Shown: positions 46,145-54,523, numbered from the stretch's first letter. The stretch is 64,000 nt of DNA from Serratia proteamaculans (GCF_008830365.1 NZ_WBKI01000002.1:248001-312000); one strand, 5' to 3'. Notes: generated by a model not told the origin, from the sequence alone. Numbers and translations are program-made.

Positions 46145-47014
46145 ATGCCAAACACTTCCCCATTCGAATACCACTCAGCGTTGCGCTACAGCAGTGATGA
46201 GCTGGCGCAGATCCTTTGCCACTGTTTTGAAAACTACATCGTGCGCTTCGTCATTGATGGTGACACCTTCGCCCGTCGTTTCGGTGCCGAAGACCTTAGC
46301 CTGAATGACAGCATTATCGTCACGCACCAACAGCAACCGGTAGCGCTGGCGTTGATTAGCCGCCGTGGCTTGCACAGCCGGGTATCGGCGCTGTCCATCC
46401 GACCGGAAATGCGCGGTAAAGGGTTGGGCAAGGCACTGATGCAACGAATTGTTGCCGACGCGCGTGAACGTGGCGATCGCCAACTGTCGCTGGAGGTGAT
46501 CGAAGGCAATGACCCGGCGATTGCGTTATACCATCAGGCCGGGCTGCGTATCGTGAGAACCCTGACCGGCCATCAGGCCGGCGAGCTGGCCGCAGCCGAG
46601 ATTGTGCCGCTGCAAGAGATTGATCCGCTGCAAGAGATTGATCCGCTGTTTGTTTCCCACCGCCTGACGGCTGAAGGTGCCACCAGCCTGCCCTGGCTGA
46701 TCGCCGCGGAATCGCTTTTCAAGCTGCCCGGAAAACCTCACGCCTTTACCCTTGGCCAGCATCAGGCCTATGCGGTGGTGCAGGTCGGTGCGGATAAGTG
46801 TTTTTTGCGCATGATTTACGTGCCGCCGCAGCACCGCAGCCAAGGCCATGCTCGGGCGATGTTGACCGCGCTGCAGGCACAGTTTTCACCGTTACCGCTG
46901 GTGGCCAACGTCTACGTTCCCGAAGTGGCCGCCCCCTTCTTCGACCGACTCGGCTGGCAGCAGGATCCATTACGCCAGTTTGAGATGACGATGGCCTTAG
47001 AAACACCACAATAA
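46145..47014 (+). CDS. Two-domain GNAT acetyltransferase
   Basis: 289 residues with two GNAT units. The N-terminal one has the acetyl-CoA motif RPEMRGKGLGKALM and EGNDPAIALYHQAGLR; the C-terminal one has YVPPQHRSQGHARAML and PFFDRLGWQQ. A linker at about residues 155-168 contains an in-frame repeat LQEIDP-LQEIDP from an 18-bp tandem duplication (46607-46642). Substrate unknown. Followed 21 bases later by the e(P4) gene. Confidence 0.8.
   Translation: MPNTSPFEYHSALRYSSDELAQILCHCFENYIVRFVIDGDTFARRFGAEDLSLNDSIIVTHQQQPVALALISRRGLHSRVSALSIRPEMRGKGLGKALMQRIVADARERGDRQLSLEVIEGNDPAIALYHQAGLRIVRTLTGHQAGELAAAEIVPLQEIDPLQEIDPLFVSHRLTAEGATSLPWLIAAESLFKLPGKPHAFTLGQHQAYAVVQVGADKCFLRMIYVPPQHRSQGHARAMLTALQAQFSPLPLVANVYVPEVAAPFFDRLGWQQDPLRQFEMTMALETPQ
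46607..46642 (+). repeat. 18-bp perfect tandem duplication inside the GNAT gene
   Basis: CCGCTGCAAGAGATTGAT is present twice in a row (46607-46624, 46625-46642) with a partial third start CCGCTG. It keeps the frame and adds six residues to the interdomain linker. Such repeats arise by polymerase slippage and may vary between strains. Confidence 0.9.
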
Positions 47015-47035
47015 CAACCAGAGAGCGATCCCTTT

Positions 47036-47866
47036 ATGACAGGAAAAAACAGGCAGACAATGGCCCTTGGCGCGGCGTTTGGCATTGCGCTACTGACTCT
47101 GACCGGCTGTGCACAGCCGCCAAAAACAGATCTGCAAGCCCAGCAACGTCTGGCGGATCAGTCAGTGCTGGCACTGAACTGGTTCCAGCAGTCCGGCGAA
47201 TATCAGGCGCTGTCACACCAGGCGTTCAACAGCGCCAAACTGGCCTTTGATCAGGCCAAGGCCACCCCAGGCAAGAAGAAAGCGGTAGTGGTTGATCTGG
47301 ACGAAACCCTGCTCGACAACAGCCCGTACTCCGGCTGGCAAGCACAACAGGGCCAACCTTTCGCCGCTGCCACCTGGGCCAAATGGTCACAGGCGGAGCA
47401 AGCCGGTGCAGTGCCGGGTGCCGTGCAGTTTGCCCGTTACGTCAATAGCCATCAGGGCACTATGTTCTACGTTTCCAATCGCAAGCTGTCTGAATACGCC
47501 GCCACGGTAGCCAATATGCAGAAACTGGGCTTTACCGGCATGTCGGAAAAAACCGTGCTGCTTAGCGGTGACACCTCCAACAAGCAGCCACGCTTCGATG
47601 CCATCAAGAACGCGGGTTACGACATTGTGGTGTACGCCGGTGACAACCTGAACGACTTTGGCGCAGCGACCTACCACAAAGATAACGCACAGCGCCGGGC
47701 GTTTGTCGCCGACAACCAAAGCAAATTCGGCACCGAATACATCGTGCTGCCGAACCCGCTGTACGGCGACTGGGAAAGTGGTATGGCGAAGGACTATAAC
47801 AAGCTGACGCCAGAGCAAAAACTGCAGATACGCCAGCAAGCCATCAAGGCCTGGAACGGGCAGTAA
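47036..47866 (+). CDS. hel: Lipoprotein e(P4) family 5'-nucleotidase/acid phosphatase
   Basis: 276 residues. Lipoprotein signal ending LTLTGC (Cys25). HAD-type class C acid phosphatase: VVVDLDETLLDNS with the nucleophile Asp87 and Asp89, VSNRKLSEY, and YAGDNLNDFG for Mg. In Haemophilus, e(P4) dephosphorylates NMN so that nicotinamide riboside can enter, and also cleaves nucleotides. Outer-membrane or periplasmic location. Confidence 0.88.
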   Translation: MTGKNRQTMALGAAFGIALLTLTGCAQPPKTDLQAQQRLADQSVLALNWFQQSGEYQALSHQAFNSAKLAFDQAKATPGKKKAVVVDLDETLLDNSPYSGWQAQQGQPFAAATWAKWSQAEQAGAVPGAVQFARYVNSHQGTMFYVSNRKLSEYAATVANMQKLGFTGMSEKTVLLSGDTSNKQPRFDAIKNAGYDIVVYAGDNLNDFGAATYHKDNAQRRAFVADNQSKFGTEYIVLPNPLYGDWESGMAKDYNKLTPEQKLQIRQQAIKAWNGQ

Positions 47867-47887
47867 TCTTGCTCACCCGCTAATCTT

Positions 47888-47914
47888 GTAGGGGCGCCGC
47901 ATGCTGCGCCCGCA
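47888..47914. repeat. REP-like hairpin element
   Basis: GGGCGC and GCGCCC around CGCATGCT give a compact GC-rich hairpin starting TAGGGGCGCCGCATGC, of the type scattered in intergenic DNA of many enterobacteria. It lies between convergent genes and could also end transcription of both, though no T-tract follows. Confidence 0.4.
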
Positions 47915-47928
47915 TCAGTCGGGGAAAA

Positions 47929-48447
47929 TTACAGCAACTTATACATATAACTGGTGGCATCCAGCGCGCTGCCGTTGCTGGCGAGGGCGTATTGCGGAAT
48001 GCTGCCGGCCAGTTGAAAGCCCATTTGGCGATACATGCCTTCCGCCGTATCGCCGGTCAGGGTATCCAGCACCAGTAAATGCCGCTGAAGCTCAGCCGCC
48101 TTTTGTTGCACCTGTAGCATCAGGCTACGGGCAATGCCCCGGCGGCGAGCGTCCGGGTGCACCATCAGCTTTACCACCTCCGCCCGGTGGCGGCCGTTGT
48201 CCGGCATCGCCAGCAACAACTGTACCGTGCCAACCAGCCGCCTGGCATCGTATGCCACCAACAGCAACCGTTCCCCACGCTCAATCGCCGGTAGCAAACC
48301 ACGCCAGAACGCCTGAGCCTGCTCCAGACTGAACGGCATAACAAAACCAATGCTCGCGCCCTGGGCGACGCTGGCTTGCAGCATTTCGGCCAGTTCAGGG
48401 ATCGCGTTGTGTGCCACTTCGGCATTCAGTTGCTGTATCTCAATCAT
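47929..48447 (-). CDS. GNAT-family acetyltransferase, coupled to an XRE-cupin regulator
   Basis: 172 residues. GNAT motif A: VVKLMVHPDARRRGIARSLM, then LVLDTLTGDTAEGMYRQMGF. It starts two bases after the stop of the XRE-cupin regulator gene, so they form one operon, a pairing often seen where the regulator controls the acetyltransferase. Acceptor unknown. Confidence 0.82.
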   Translation of the reverse strand: MIEIQQLNAEVAHNAIPELAEMLQASVAQGASIGFVMPFSLEQAQAFWRGLLPAIERGERLLLVAYDARRLVGTVQLLLAMPDNGRHRAEVVKLMVHPDARRRGIARSLMLQVQQKAAELQRHLLVLDTLTGDTAEGMYRQMGFQLAGSIPQYALASNGSALDATSYMYKLL

Positions 48448-48449
48448 GA

Positions 48450-49019
48450 TTAAGGCCTGCTGATAACGAGGGTGTAATGGGCCGGCTCAGGGCCGGGGGC
48501 ATGAAATTTTGAAGCGCCGAACAGCCGATAACGCAGGCAGTCACCCGGCTCAAGCTGGAAGGTTCGTGCCTCCAGCGTCAGTTCGAGCCGGCCTGCCAGC
48601 AGCCACAGATGGTGCTCAAGCGCATGTACCGAAGGCGCGTCATAGGCAATCTCCGCCCCAGCCTCGAGGGTGCATTCAATAAACTCGGCCTTATACAGGG
48701 CGGCAGGCGGTGAGACCGAACGACGATGAAAACCGCTGGTGCGATCAACCCACACCGTTTGCTGTTCACGATGCAGCAGCTCCGGCGGCTCATCCTCGAC
48801 CTCACTCAGCAGCCGCGACATGGTCAGCCCATAAGCCGAGCACAGCTTGTTTAGCAGTGAGGCGGTCGGGCTGGTTTCAGTGCGTTCGACTCGCGACAAC
48901 GTCGCCCGGCTGATGCCAGTTTGCTGCGCCAGTTCCTCCAGCGACCAGCCTTGCTGCTGACGTAAATCAGACAGCCGCTGCGCCAGCCGGAGATCGGCGC
49001 TCTCCAATTCGTTATCCAT
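48450..49019 (-). CDS. XRE-family regulator with C-terminal cupin domain
   Basis: 189 residues. HTH at about 10-65 (RLSDLRQQQGWSLEELAQQT, GISRATLSRVERTETSPTAS), then a small cupin barrel (ALEHHLWLLAGRLELTLEAR; FQLEPGDCLRYR). Such proteins (PuuR, SutR types) bind a small ligand in the cupin and regulate their own operon. A 37-bp nested dyad lies 23 bases upstream of its start. Confidence 0.87.
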   Translation of the reverse strand: MDNELESADLRLAQRLSDLRQQQGWSLEELAQQTGISRATLSRVERTETSPTASLLNKLCSAYGLTMSRLLSEVEDEPPELLHREQQTVWVDRTSGFHRRSVSPPAALYKAEFIECTLEAGAEIAYDAPSVHALEHHLWLLAGRLELTLEARTFQLEPGDCLRYRLFGASKFHAPGPEPAHYTLVISRP

Positions 49020-49041
49020 GTTTTAGTCTCTGACACAAAAA

Positions 49042-49078
49042 AATCCCATATAAGAGAAATAATCTCAAATACGGGATT
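49042..49078. promoter_or_regulatory. Nested dyad upstream of the XRE-cupin gene
   Basis: Arms AATCCC (49042-49047) and GGGATT (49073-49078) and, inside them, GAGA (49054-49057) and TCTC (49063-49066) share one centre at 49060. A symmetrical operator for an autoregulating dimer or tetramer is likely; the core GAGA-N5-TCTC resembles half-site pairs of XRE regulators. Confidence 0.6.
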
Positions 49079-49130
49079 CGTCAATCAAATTTTTAACCGG
49101 CGGTAAAACTCGATTAAAAGTCTTTCGTTC

Positions 49131-50585
49131 CTATGACGACAACGCCGAAGGATCTGGTACCCGCTGGTCGCCTTCAACAACCGGCGGTGCGATCGCCGCA
49201 CAGCGCCAGGCGCTGAACACCGCCAGCAGCGGTGCCAGTGCGAACAACAGGAACAGCCAGCGCGCCGCAGAGGCCGCCCCCGCTGATCCACCCGGTACGT
49301 TCAGCCCCGCCAGATTAGCAATCATCCCGGCCAGGGCAGCACCAAAGGCGGTCGCAAACAGTTGTACCGTGGTGATCGACGCCCCGGCAATATCCTTATC
49401 CGCCTCAGGCGAGACTTGCAGGATCCGCGTCAACAGGTGCGGCCAACCGAAGCCAATACCAAACCCCACCAACGTCAGGGCAATCACAATCGGCGTCAGC
49501 CCCGCCCAGTGCCCGCCGGACGGTATCGGCATCAGCAAGCCCAGTGCTAACAGCCCCACCAACACAAACATCGGCCCGCTGATGATCGCCCGGCGGATGC
49601 CTGCGCTGCGCCAGCCGGAACTGAGGATCTCCGATAACGTCCAACCCGCCGCCATGGTGGCCGCGATATAGCCAGAAATCAGCGGTGACTGGCCGTGCAA
49701 CGTTTGCAGGAAATAAGGCACGAAGATTTCGCTGGTCATCCCCACCACCAGCAAAGAGACTGTGATATACAACGAGGCCAGAGGTGACCCACGGCGTAAG
49801 GCCCCCTTCGGCAACAGGCGAGCACGGGAGTGCGCTTCACGCTGTATCAGCCAGGCCATCATCAGCACCGCCAACGCAATCCCCCCTAAATTAACCCACG
49901 CGCTGTCCGCCAGGCTGCCGGCAGAAACCACCAGAACCGCCGTTGCCAGCAACAACAGCTGAGCCACCGGCAGCGGTGCCGCCTGTTGCTGCGGCTTGCC
50001 TTTCGGCAGGATCAGGAAGGTAAACCCGGCGTATAACACCATCACCGGCAGCAGGATGCCAAAGGCCCAACGCCAGGCGTTCAGTTCGGCAAAGATGCCG
50101 CCCACCGCCGGCCCCACCAGGGTCGCGATGCCCCACATCGCCGAAATCAGTGCCATCGCCCGCGGCCATAGCTTTTGCTCAAACACCAGATTGATCATGG
50201 CGTATGAAAGCGCGAAAATCAGCCCGCCGCCGAAGCCCTGCACGGTTCGGCCGACCAGCATCACCGGCATCGACGGTGCCAACGCGCACAGCATCGCCCC
50301 GACGATAAAGAACAGTGATGCCACCACGTAGGCACTGCGAGCCCCATAGCTACTGAGCAAACGTGCCGATAATGCCGACCCCAGAATCGACGCCACCACA
50401 AACAGCGTGGTGTTCCAGGCATACAGATCCAGACCGCCGATATCCTGCACCACCGAGGGCAAAATGGTGGTAGCGACCAGAATATTGATTGCATGCAGCG
50501 CTACACCGAGTGAGAGCGCGATCGCACTGGCGCCATTTTTGCCGGAAAAAAGATCGGCCCAGCGGCTATCATCGTTGGTTATCAC
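49131..50585 (-). CDS. MFS efflux transporter (DHA2-like)
   Basis: 484 residues from GTG 50585 (AGGA eight bases upstream); upstream in-frame ATG at 50729 would overlap the divergent regulator gene. About 14 helices; GRTVQGFGGGLIFALSYAMI and the antiporter motif WGIATLVGPAVGGIFAE mark proton-coupled export. Divergent from a regulator with a Cys cluster, which is its likely controller. Substrate unknown. Confidence 0.82.
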   Translation of the reverse strand: MITNDDSRWADLFSGKNGASAIALSLGVALHAINILVATTILPSVVQDIGGLDLYAWNTTLFVVASILGSALSARLLSSYGARSAYVVASLFFIVGAMLCALAPSMPVMLVGRTVQGFGGGLIFALSYAMINLVFEQKLWPRAMALISAMWGIATLVGPAVGGIFAELNAWRWAFGILLPVMVLYAGFTFLILPKGKPQQQAAPLPVAQLLLLATAVLVVSAGSLADSAWVNLGGIALAVLMMAWLIQREAHSRARLLPKGALRRGSPLASLYITVSLLVVGMTSEIFVPYFLQTLHGQSPLISGYIAATMAAGWTLSEILSSGWRSAGIRRAIISGPMFVLVGLLALGLLMPIPSGGHWAGLTPIVIALTLVGFGIGFGWPHLLTRILQVSPEADKDIAGASITTVQLFATAFGAALAGMIANLAGLNVPGGSAGAASAARWLFLLFALAPLLAVFSAWRCAAIAPPVVEGDQRVPDPSALSS

Positions 50586-50636
50586 GGTTGTCGTCCTGTT
50601 TTCAGAGGAATGGCATTGAGTTAATAGTGATACTGC

Positions 50637-50648
50637 GTTAAATTTAAC
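50637..50648. promoter_or_regulatory. Palindrome in the divergent MFS/regulator promoter
   Basis: GTTAAATTTAAC is a perfect 12-bp palindrome lying 51 bases from the MFS start and 41 bases from the regulator start, a suitable place for an operator shared by both genes. Confidence 0.5.
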
Positions 50649-50689
50649 AAGAATTATCTTGGAATAAGAGTAGGGTGAGGCGGAGAAAT

Positions 50690-51343
50690 ATGTCAAGAAT
50701 AAACTTGGAAAATAGCGGTGGTCCCGCACAATCGGTCAGTGACCGTTTGCTGACACTATTAAAAACCCGCGGCCCACAGCAAGCGTCTGATGCAGGCAAA
50801 GTCCTTGGCACTACCGGCGAGGCCGCGCGCCAGCAGTTCGTCAAGCTGGCAAAAGATGGGTTGGTTGAAGCCGTAGCAGAAACCCGTGGCGTCGGTCGCC
50901 CGGTACAGCTGTGGCACCTGACTGCCGCAGGCAATGCCCGTTTTCCGGATACCCATTCCGAACTGACGGTACAGCTGCTGCGCACCGTGCGCGACAAACT
51001 GGGTGAACAGGCGATCGAATTGTTGATCGACACCCGCGAGCAGGAAACGCGCATTAACTACAAACAGGCGATGGTCGGCGCCACCGATTTACAGGAGCGC
51101 GTCGAGCGCCTGACGGCGATCCGTTGTCGCGAAGGCTACATGGCCGAATCACGCGTACAGGAAGACGGCTCTTTTCTGCTGGTAGAGAACCACTGCCCTA
51201 TTTGCGCCGCCGCTACCGTTTGTCAGGGATTCTGCCGGGCGGAACTGAGTATTTTCACCGAGGTGTTGCAGGCGCAGGTTGAACGCTCCGAACATATCCT
51301 GGCGGGGGCACGCCGCTGCGCCTACCGTATTTCATTGCTGTAA
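50690..51343 (+). CDS. HTH regulator with C-terminal cysteine cluster (SufR-like)
   Basis: 217 residues from ATG 50690 (GGAG upstream). Winged helix at about 15-85 (SDRLLTLLKTRGPQQASDAG, GEAARQQFVKLAKDGLVEAV), followed by a helical linker and a C-terminal domain with Cys169, 172, 178, 182 and 210 (ENHCPICAAATVCQGFC; RRCAYRI). The SufR/DeoR-like Fe-S regulators have this layout and probably bind an iron-sulfur cluster. Hence redox or iron sensing is inferred. Divergent from the MFS gene. Confidence 0.8.
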   Translation: MSRINLENSGGPAQSVSDRLLTLLKTRGPQQASDAGKVLGTTGEAARQQFVKLAKDGLVEAVAETRGVGRPVQLWHLTAAGNARFPDTHSELTVQLLRTVRDKLGEQAIELLIDTREQETRINYKQAMVGATDLQERVERLTAIRCREGYMAESRVQEDGSFLLVENHCPICAAATVCQGFCRAELSIFTEVLQAQVERSEHILAGARRCAYRISLL

Positions 51344-51511
51344 CCGACACCCGGCGCAAGGCATCCTGCAGGCTGGCGTCATCCGGTGGATCATCACCGG
51401 CTCGCCAGCCCATTGCCTGCTTAAAAAAGTACTGAAAAGCGTTGCTTATCCCCTGTCCGATCGGGTTTACTGAGCCCTCTAATAATAACCTTCCCTGCAG
51501 AATTAAAATCC

Positions 51512-52435
51512 ATGCTGAGCCAAAGTAGCCGTAACGTCCTGCCGTTAATCGGGGCACTGTTCACGTTATATATTGTCTGGGGTTCGACCTACTTCGTTAT
51601 TCGTCTGGGCGTCGAGAGCTGGCCACCGCTGATGATGGCCGGTATCCGCTTCCTGGTCGCCGGCATTGTGCTGTTCAGCTTTTTGGCGCTGCGCGGCCAT
51701 GCATTGCCCACGGCAAAGCAGTGGCTGGCTGCCGGAACCATCGGTATTCTGCTGCTGGCAGTAGGTAACGGCCTGGTGACCGTGGCAGAACATCAGAACG
51801 TGCCTTCCGGTATTGCCGCCGTAATGGTGGCGACGGTGCCGCTGTTCACCCTGTGCTTCAGCCTGCTGTGGGGCATGCGCAATACCAAGCTGGAATGGGC
51901 GGGTATCGGGTTGGGCCTGGTGGGGATCGTGCTGCTGAATACCGGCAATAATCTGGTCGGCAACCCCACCGGCGCGCTGCTGATCCTGCTGGCTTCTGCC
52001 AGTTGGGCCTTTGGTTCCGTGCTGGGTTCGCGTATTTCGCTGCCGGCCGGGCCGATGGCTGGGGCAGCGGAAATGCTGGTCGCCGGTGTGGTGCTACTGG
52101 TCGTTAGCCAGCTCAGCGGCGAGCGTCTGACGCAGATGCCCACCGCCAAAGGCTTCTTCGCGCTCGGTTATCTGATCGTCTTCGGTTCGATGCTGGCGAT
52201 CAGCGCCTATATGTTTTTACTGAAAAACGTACGCCCGGCGGTGGCAACCAGCTATGCCTACGTCAATCCGGTGGTGGCGGTGCTGCTCGGTATCGGCTTT
52301 GCCGGCGAGTCGTTGGCACCGCGTGAATGGGCAGCGCTGGTGATTATCGTCGCGGCAGTGGTGCTGGTCACGCTGGGTAAGTTCCTGTTTGCGCGCCCGA
52401 CCAAAGTTCAGCCGAGCGGCAGCATTAAAGAGTGA
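51512..52435 (+). CDS. yedA: YedA-like EamA transporter
   Basis: 307 residues, ten helices. Begins LPLIGALFTLYIVWGSTYFV and continues VESWPPLMMAGIRFLVAG, both characteristic of YedA; second repeat LASASWAFGSVLGSRISLP. A drug/metabolite exporter of the inner membrane; substrate unproven. A hairpin follows its stop. Confidence 0.85.
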   Translation: MLSQSSRNVLPLIGALFTLYIVWGSTYFVIRLGVESWPPLMMAGIRFLVAGIVLFSFLALRGHALPTAKQWLAAGTIGILLLAVGNGLVTVAEHQNVPSGIAAVMVATVPLFTLCFSLLWGMRNTKLEWAGIGLGLVGIVLLNTGNNLVGNPTGALLILLASASWAFGSVLGSRISLPAGPMAGAAEMLVAGVVLLVVSQLSGERLTQMPTAKGFFALGYLIVFGSMLAISAYMFLLKNVRPAVATSYAYVNPVVAVLLGIGFAGESLAPREWAALVIIVAAVVLVTLGKFLFARPTKVQPSGSIKE

Positions 52436-52439
52436 CCAA

Positions 52440-52463
52440 AATGGCGGTCTGTGGGCCGCCATT
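52440..52463 (+). terminator. Hairpin after yedA
   Basis: AATGGCGG and CCGCCATT with an eight-base loop, five bases after the yedA stop; the following T-tract is poor (CAAAACGATTCTTGTTT). Confidence 0.5.
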
Positions 52464-52474
52464 CAAAACGATTC

Positions 52475-52502
52475 TTGTTTCACTTGGCAAAGAGACTATA
52501 AT
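52475..52502 (+). promoter_or_regulatory. Promoter of the 58-residue membrane protein gene
   Basis: TTGTTT (52475-52480), 16 bases, TATAAT (52497-52502), 35 bases before the small gene's ATG. Good -10, fair -35. Confidence 0.6.
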
Positions 52503-52537
52503 TCCCGCTGTTCCGGGCAACCTGCGAAATCATCCCA

Positions 52538-52714
52538 ATGCTGAAAAAATCGTTCATTATCGTTATCTTTCTGTGTGCCTTTGGTTCACTCGGCGGCGTA
52601 TTCCTGGCCGGGCTGAATATGTACACCCGCTCCACCACGCCAAGCGAAGAAACCACCACCTCCAGCGAAGCTGCTGCCAGCGCTATACCGGCGGAAGGCC
52701 TTCAGAGCAAGTGA
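52538..52714 (+). CDS. Small single-helix membrane protein, 58 residues
   Basis: ATG 52538 to TGA 52712-52714. A basic start (MLKKS) is followed by one hydrophobic segment (FIIVIFLCAFGSLGGVFLAG) and a Ser/Thr/Glu/Ala-rich tail (TTPSEETTTSSEAAAS). This is the pattern of small inner-membrane proteins or uncleaved signal anchors. It has its own promoter-like sequence. The ribosome site is weak. Its last 13 bases overlap the end of a decayed LysR gene on the other strand. No family recognised. Confidence 0.6.
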   Translation: MLKKSFIIVIFLCAFGSLGGVFLAGLNMYTRSTTPSEETTTSSEAAASAIPAEGLQSK

Positions 52715-52959
52715 TGCGCCATCCAGTCCTGACAGCGCTGCTGTAAAAAACGCCGCAACAGCCTGACGCGCTCCGACACCTGTGAACGGTGTGGACAAAC
52801 CAGGCTGATGGGCACCGCGTCGCTTTACCACTCCGGCAACAACGCCAGCAGCCGTCCGGCCTGTATATCCGCCACCACATCAATGGCTGATTTACGGACA
52901 ATCCCGTGCCCGGCCAACGCCCAGCGTCGTGCCACTTCGCCGTCATCGGTAACATTACA
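52702..52959 (-). pseudogene. Remnant of a LysR-family regulator (C-terminal end only)
   Basis: One minus-strand frame reads DDGEVARRWALAGHGIV, ADIQAGRLLALLPEW, stop, SDAVPISLVCPHRSQVSERV, then ends AHHLL. This is the typical C-terminus of a LysR substrate-binding domain. The first two-thirds of the gene, including the HTH, is missing: another stop occurs at 52966-52968 and the neighbouring gene begins its end at 52955. An in-frame TAA (complement of 52825-52827) breaks the rest. So it is a truncated and interrupted relic. Confidence 0.8.
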
Positions 52960-53734
52960 GCGCCGTCACGCCAAACACGGCGGCCTGTTGTTCCAGTCCG
53001 GCGATTTTTTGGTATGCCGAACGTGGCACCAAACTGAAATCACCGATCAACAGGCTGTCACTTACCGCCTCGCCCAGCATCGCCCTGGCCCCGGCGCGCA
53101 AGATCTCCAGCTGTTCGGGCGGGGTTTGTGCCGAAGTGATCAGTGGCAGCCCCGGAACAGTGGCGGTTCGTCCAATAATTTTTAGCCCCGCCAATGCCTG
53201 CGGCTGCGCCCGCTTCAACAGTTCAAGGCTGACGCAGTCGACGGCGGCGATATCCGCCTGCCGATTTTGGATCAGTTTTATCGACTGATAATGTGCCCCA
53301 GAAGCAATAGCGGAACTGAAGAACTTTCCGTCATGAGCCAAGGGGGCTATCAACGCCCTCAGGCTGTTATGGCCTGACTGCGAGTCGGTGCTGTTATAAG
53401 CCGCAACCCGGCCGCGAAAATCCTCCAGCCGTTCGCCGGGTTCGTCATCGCGTACCACCAGCCAACTGCTGTATTCCGGCCCTTCACAACCCTCAACGCG
53501 GTAGTGATAGGTACCAATCAACTGAACCTGCGGCAGGCTGACGGCCAACGGATAGCCACAGGTTTGACTGAGCAATAAGTCATCCCGCTGCCAATGCTGC
53601 GCCAGATCCTGCGGCCAACTGAGCAATTCGGGCGCTTGCGGCAACCCCAGTTGCAGCAATTTGCCACGCAGTACCTGCCAGAAGGCTGCGGCAGGTTGAT
53701 GAGTCACGCCGTACATCGGCAAAGATACCTGCAT
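52955..53734 (-). CDS. PhnD-like periplasmic-binding-fold protein without signal peptide
   Basis: 259 residues, phosphate/phosphonate-binding type II fold (COG3221): QVSLPMYGVTHQPAAAFWQV at the start, GTYHYRVEGCEGPEYSSWLV, FRGRVAAYNSTDSQSGHNSL and VDCVSLELLKR. No N-terminal signal sequence or lipobox is seen, so it may act in the cytoplasm or be exported otherwise. It starts nine bases after yehW and so belongs to the osmoprotectant operon; a sensor or additional binding role is inference. Confidence 0.75.
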   Translation of the reverse strand: MQVSLPMYGVTHQPAAAFWQVLRGKLLQLGLPQAPELLSWPQDLAQHWQRDDLLLSQTCGYPLAVSLPQVQLIGTYHYRVEGCEGPEYSSWLVVRDDEPGERLEDFRGRVAAYNSTDSQSGHNSLRALIAPLAHDGKFFSSAIASGAHYQSIKLIQNRQADIAAVDCVSLELLKRAQPQALAGLKIIGRTATVPGLPLITSAQTPPEQLEILRAGARAMLGEAVSDSLLIGDFSLVPRSAYQKIAGLEQQAAVFGVTAL

Positions 53735-53743
53735 TTTTTTCCC

Positions 53744-54523
53744 TTACCCCGCAGAAGAAGATGTCACCAGCGTCTGCTGACGCCAGGCAGTGAGACGGCG
53801 CACCCAGCGCTCAAACAGCATATCGGTGATGATCGCCAACAGGGCCACCACCACAGCGCCCTGGATCACATAGGCGGTATTAAAGCCGCTCAAGCCAATA
53901 ATGATTGGCGAGCCCAGCGTTTTGGTGCCGACGGTAGAGGCGATCGCCGCCGTACCGATATTAATGATCACCGAGGTACGGATCCCGGCCACGATCACCG
54001 GGGCTGCCAGCGGCAATTCAACACGCCACAGGATCTGCCTGGGGCTCATCCCTACCCCCTGCGCAACTTCACGGGTCGCCGCAGGCACTGACTCAATACC
54101 CGCTAAGGTGCCCTGCAAGATCGGCAGTAAACCGTACAGCACCAGCGCGATGATCGCCGGCTGCTCGCTAAAGCCCATCACCGGCACCGCCACTGCCAGT
54201 ACCGCCACCGGTGGAAAAGTCTGGCCGACCGCCACCAGGGTTTCCACCAGCGAGCGGAACTCTTTACCCGCGCGGCGCGTCACGCCAATCCCGGCCGCTA
54301 CGCCAATCACCACGGCGATCAGGCTGGAGACAGCCACCAGCAGCAGATGCGCCCATACCAGCGAGATAAAACTGTCCTGCTGATACACCGGTCGGTCCAG
54401 ATCGGGGAACCAGGCGGCAAACAGGCCGTGTAAATGATTCATGCCAAACACCAATGCCAGCAACAGGGCAAAGGTCCAGGGCAGCGGATCGCGCAGCCAA
54501 CGCAGGGCCTGAGACCCACTCAT
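53744..54523 (-). CDS. yehW: YehW, osmoprotectant ABC permease
   Basis: 259 residues from ATG 54523, which overlaps the yehX stop (ATGA). Five to six helices; [20 protein letters not shown], the ATPase-contact loop [20 protein letters not shown] and [16 protein letters not shown] mark the ProW/OpuC-type permeases. Part of YehZYXW, a low-affinity betaine-type importer in E. coli. Confidence 0.85.
   Translation of the reverse strand: MSGSQALRWLRDPLPWTFALLLALVFGMNHLHGLFAAWFPDLDRPVYQQDSFISLVWAHLLLVAVSSLIAVVIGVAAGIGVTRRAGKEFRSLVETLVAVGQTFPPVAVLAVAVPVMGFSEQPAIIALVLYGLLPILQGTLAGIESVPAATREVAQGVGMSPRQILWRVELPLAAPVIVAGIRTSVIINIGTAAIASTVGTKTLGSPIIIGLSGFNTAYVIQGAVVVALLAIITDMLFERWVRRLTAWRQQTLVTSSSAG

Noticed and set aside
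48450-49019. XRE-cupin regulator plus GNAT gene as a toxin-antitoxin pair
   Set aside because: The regulator has a ligand-binding cupin and the GNAT is of ordinary length and type; this is a common metabolic regulator/enzyme pairing, not the RHH/GNAT toxin arrangement.
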